This document shows, one piece after another, positions 30,754-30,823 of a stretch of 30,823 nucleotides of DNA; positions within the stretch are counted from its first letter, which is position 1, and every line of letters begins with the position of its first letter. The notes under the pieces are model-generated. The model searched no databases, was not told the origin of the DNA, and saw only the letters and a list, made by a program, of their open reading frames with translations. This DNA is from QYOJ01 sp964449285. Lineage in GTDB: Bacteria > Bacteroidota > Bacteroidia > Bacteroidales > FEN-979. The stretch covers positions 1-30,823 of the forward strand of contig CAYUZX010000041.1 in the NCBI GenBank assembly GCA_964449285.1, read 5' to 3'. Position numbers and translations under genes: made by a program.

Positions 30754-30823
30754 TCCACTAATAATTTCCTCTGTTTTTCCAGGCTACCGCAGGTTTAATT
30801 TCCTGTCACGCAACCTATAATAT

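Overview
The window looks like chromosomal DNA from a member of the Bacteroidota. The evidence is a set of Bacteroidota-type -7 boxes (TAnnTTTG) upstream of several genes, a tRNA gene without an encoded CCA end, few Shine-Dalgarno sites, and families common in that phylum: PorT-like beta-barrels, a FucP/GluP-type sugar carrier and a sugar nucleotidyltransferase. I cannot name a genus from the sequence alone. There are no rRNA genes, CRISPR arrays, complete insertion sequences or phage genes. No stretch without a gene exceeds 300 bases; the longest (25294-25583) holds a possible gene remnant.

Layout. At the left edge is a minus-strand tRNA-Arg(CCT) with a clear promoter and terminator. Next comes a minus-strand tripartite efflux operon: TolC-like channel, MacA-like adaptor, MacB-type ATPase, MacB-type permease, then a probable DUF1207 beta-barrel protein (248-5911). 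Divergent from it is rpoN (sigma-54), followed by a PAP2-like membrane protein. A beta-barrel protein converges on that gene. A minus-strand pair follows: an MFS sugar transporter and a sugar nucleotidyltransferase. Two large hybrid histidine kinases run on the plus strand (11343-16974); they carry four receiver domains between them and no DNA-binding domain. Their 3' end overlaps the 3' end of phoU, the last gene of a full phosphate operon on the minus strand: OprO/P-type porin, pstS, pstC, pstA, pstB, phoU. Upstream of the porin are four 11-bp-phased direct repeats that look like a PHO box. Then come a copper P1B ATPase, a three-gene operon (START-domain protein, K+ channel, TMEM175-like channel), an ECF sigma operon (sigma factor, likely anti-sigma, lipoprotein with a C-terminal membrane anchor) and two small membrane proteins.

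The main unexplained pattern is a family of short tandem repeat arrays with 7- or 8-bp units, mostly six units each (42 or 48 bp, both multiples of three). Three array blocks lie inside open reading frames without breaking them: two in the copper ATPase and one in the MacA-like adaptor. A further array supplies the stop codon of the adaptor. They resemble the heptameric STRR repeats known from cyanobacteria, but here they appear to have been tolerated as in-frame coding insertions. Other points of interest are the putative PHO box, the paired potassium channels with a START protein, and the sigma/anti-sigma/lipoprotein operon.
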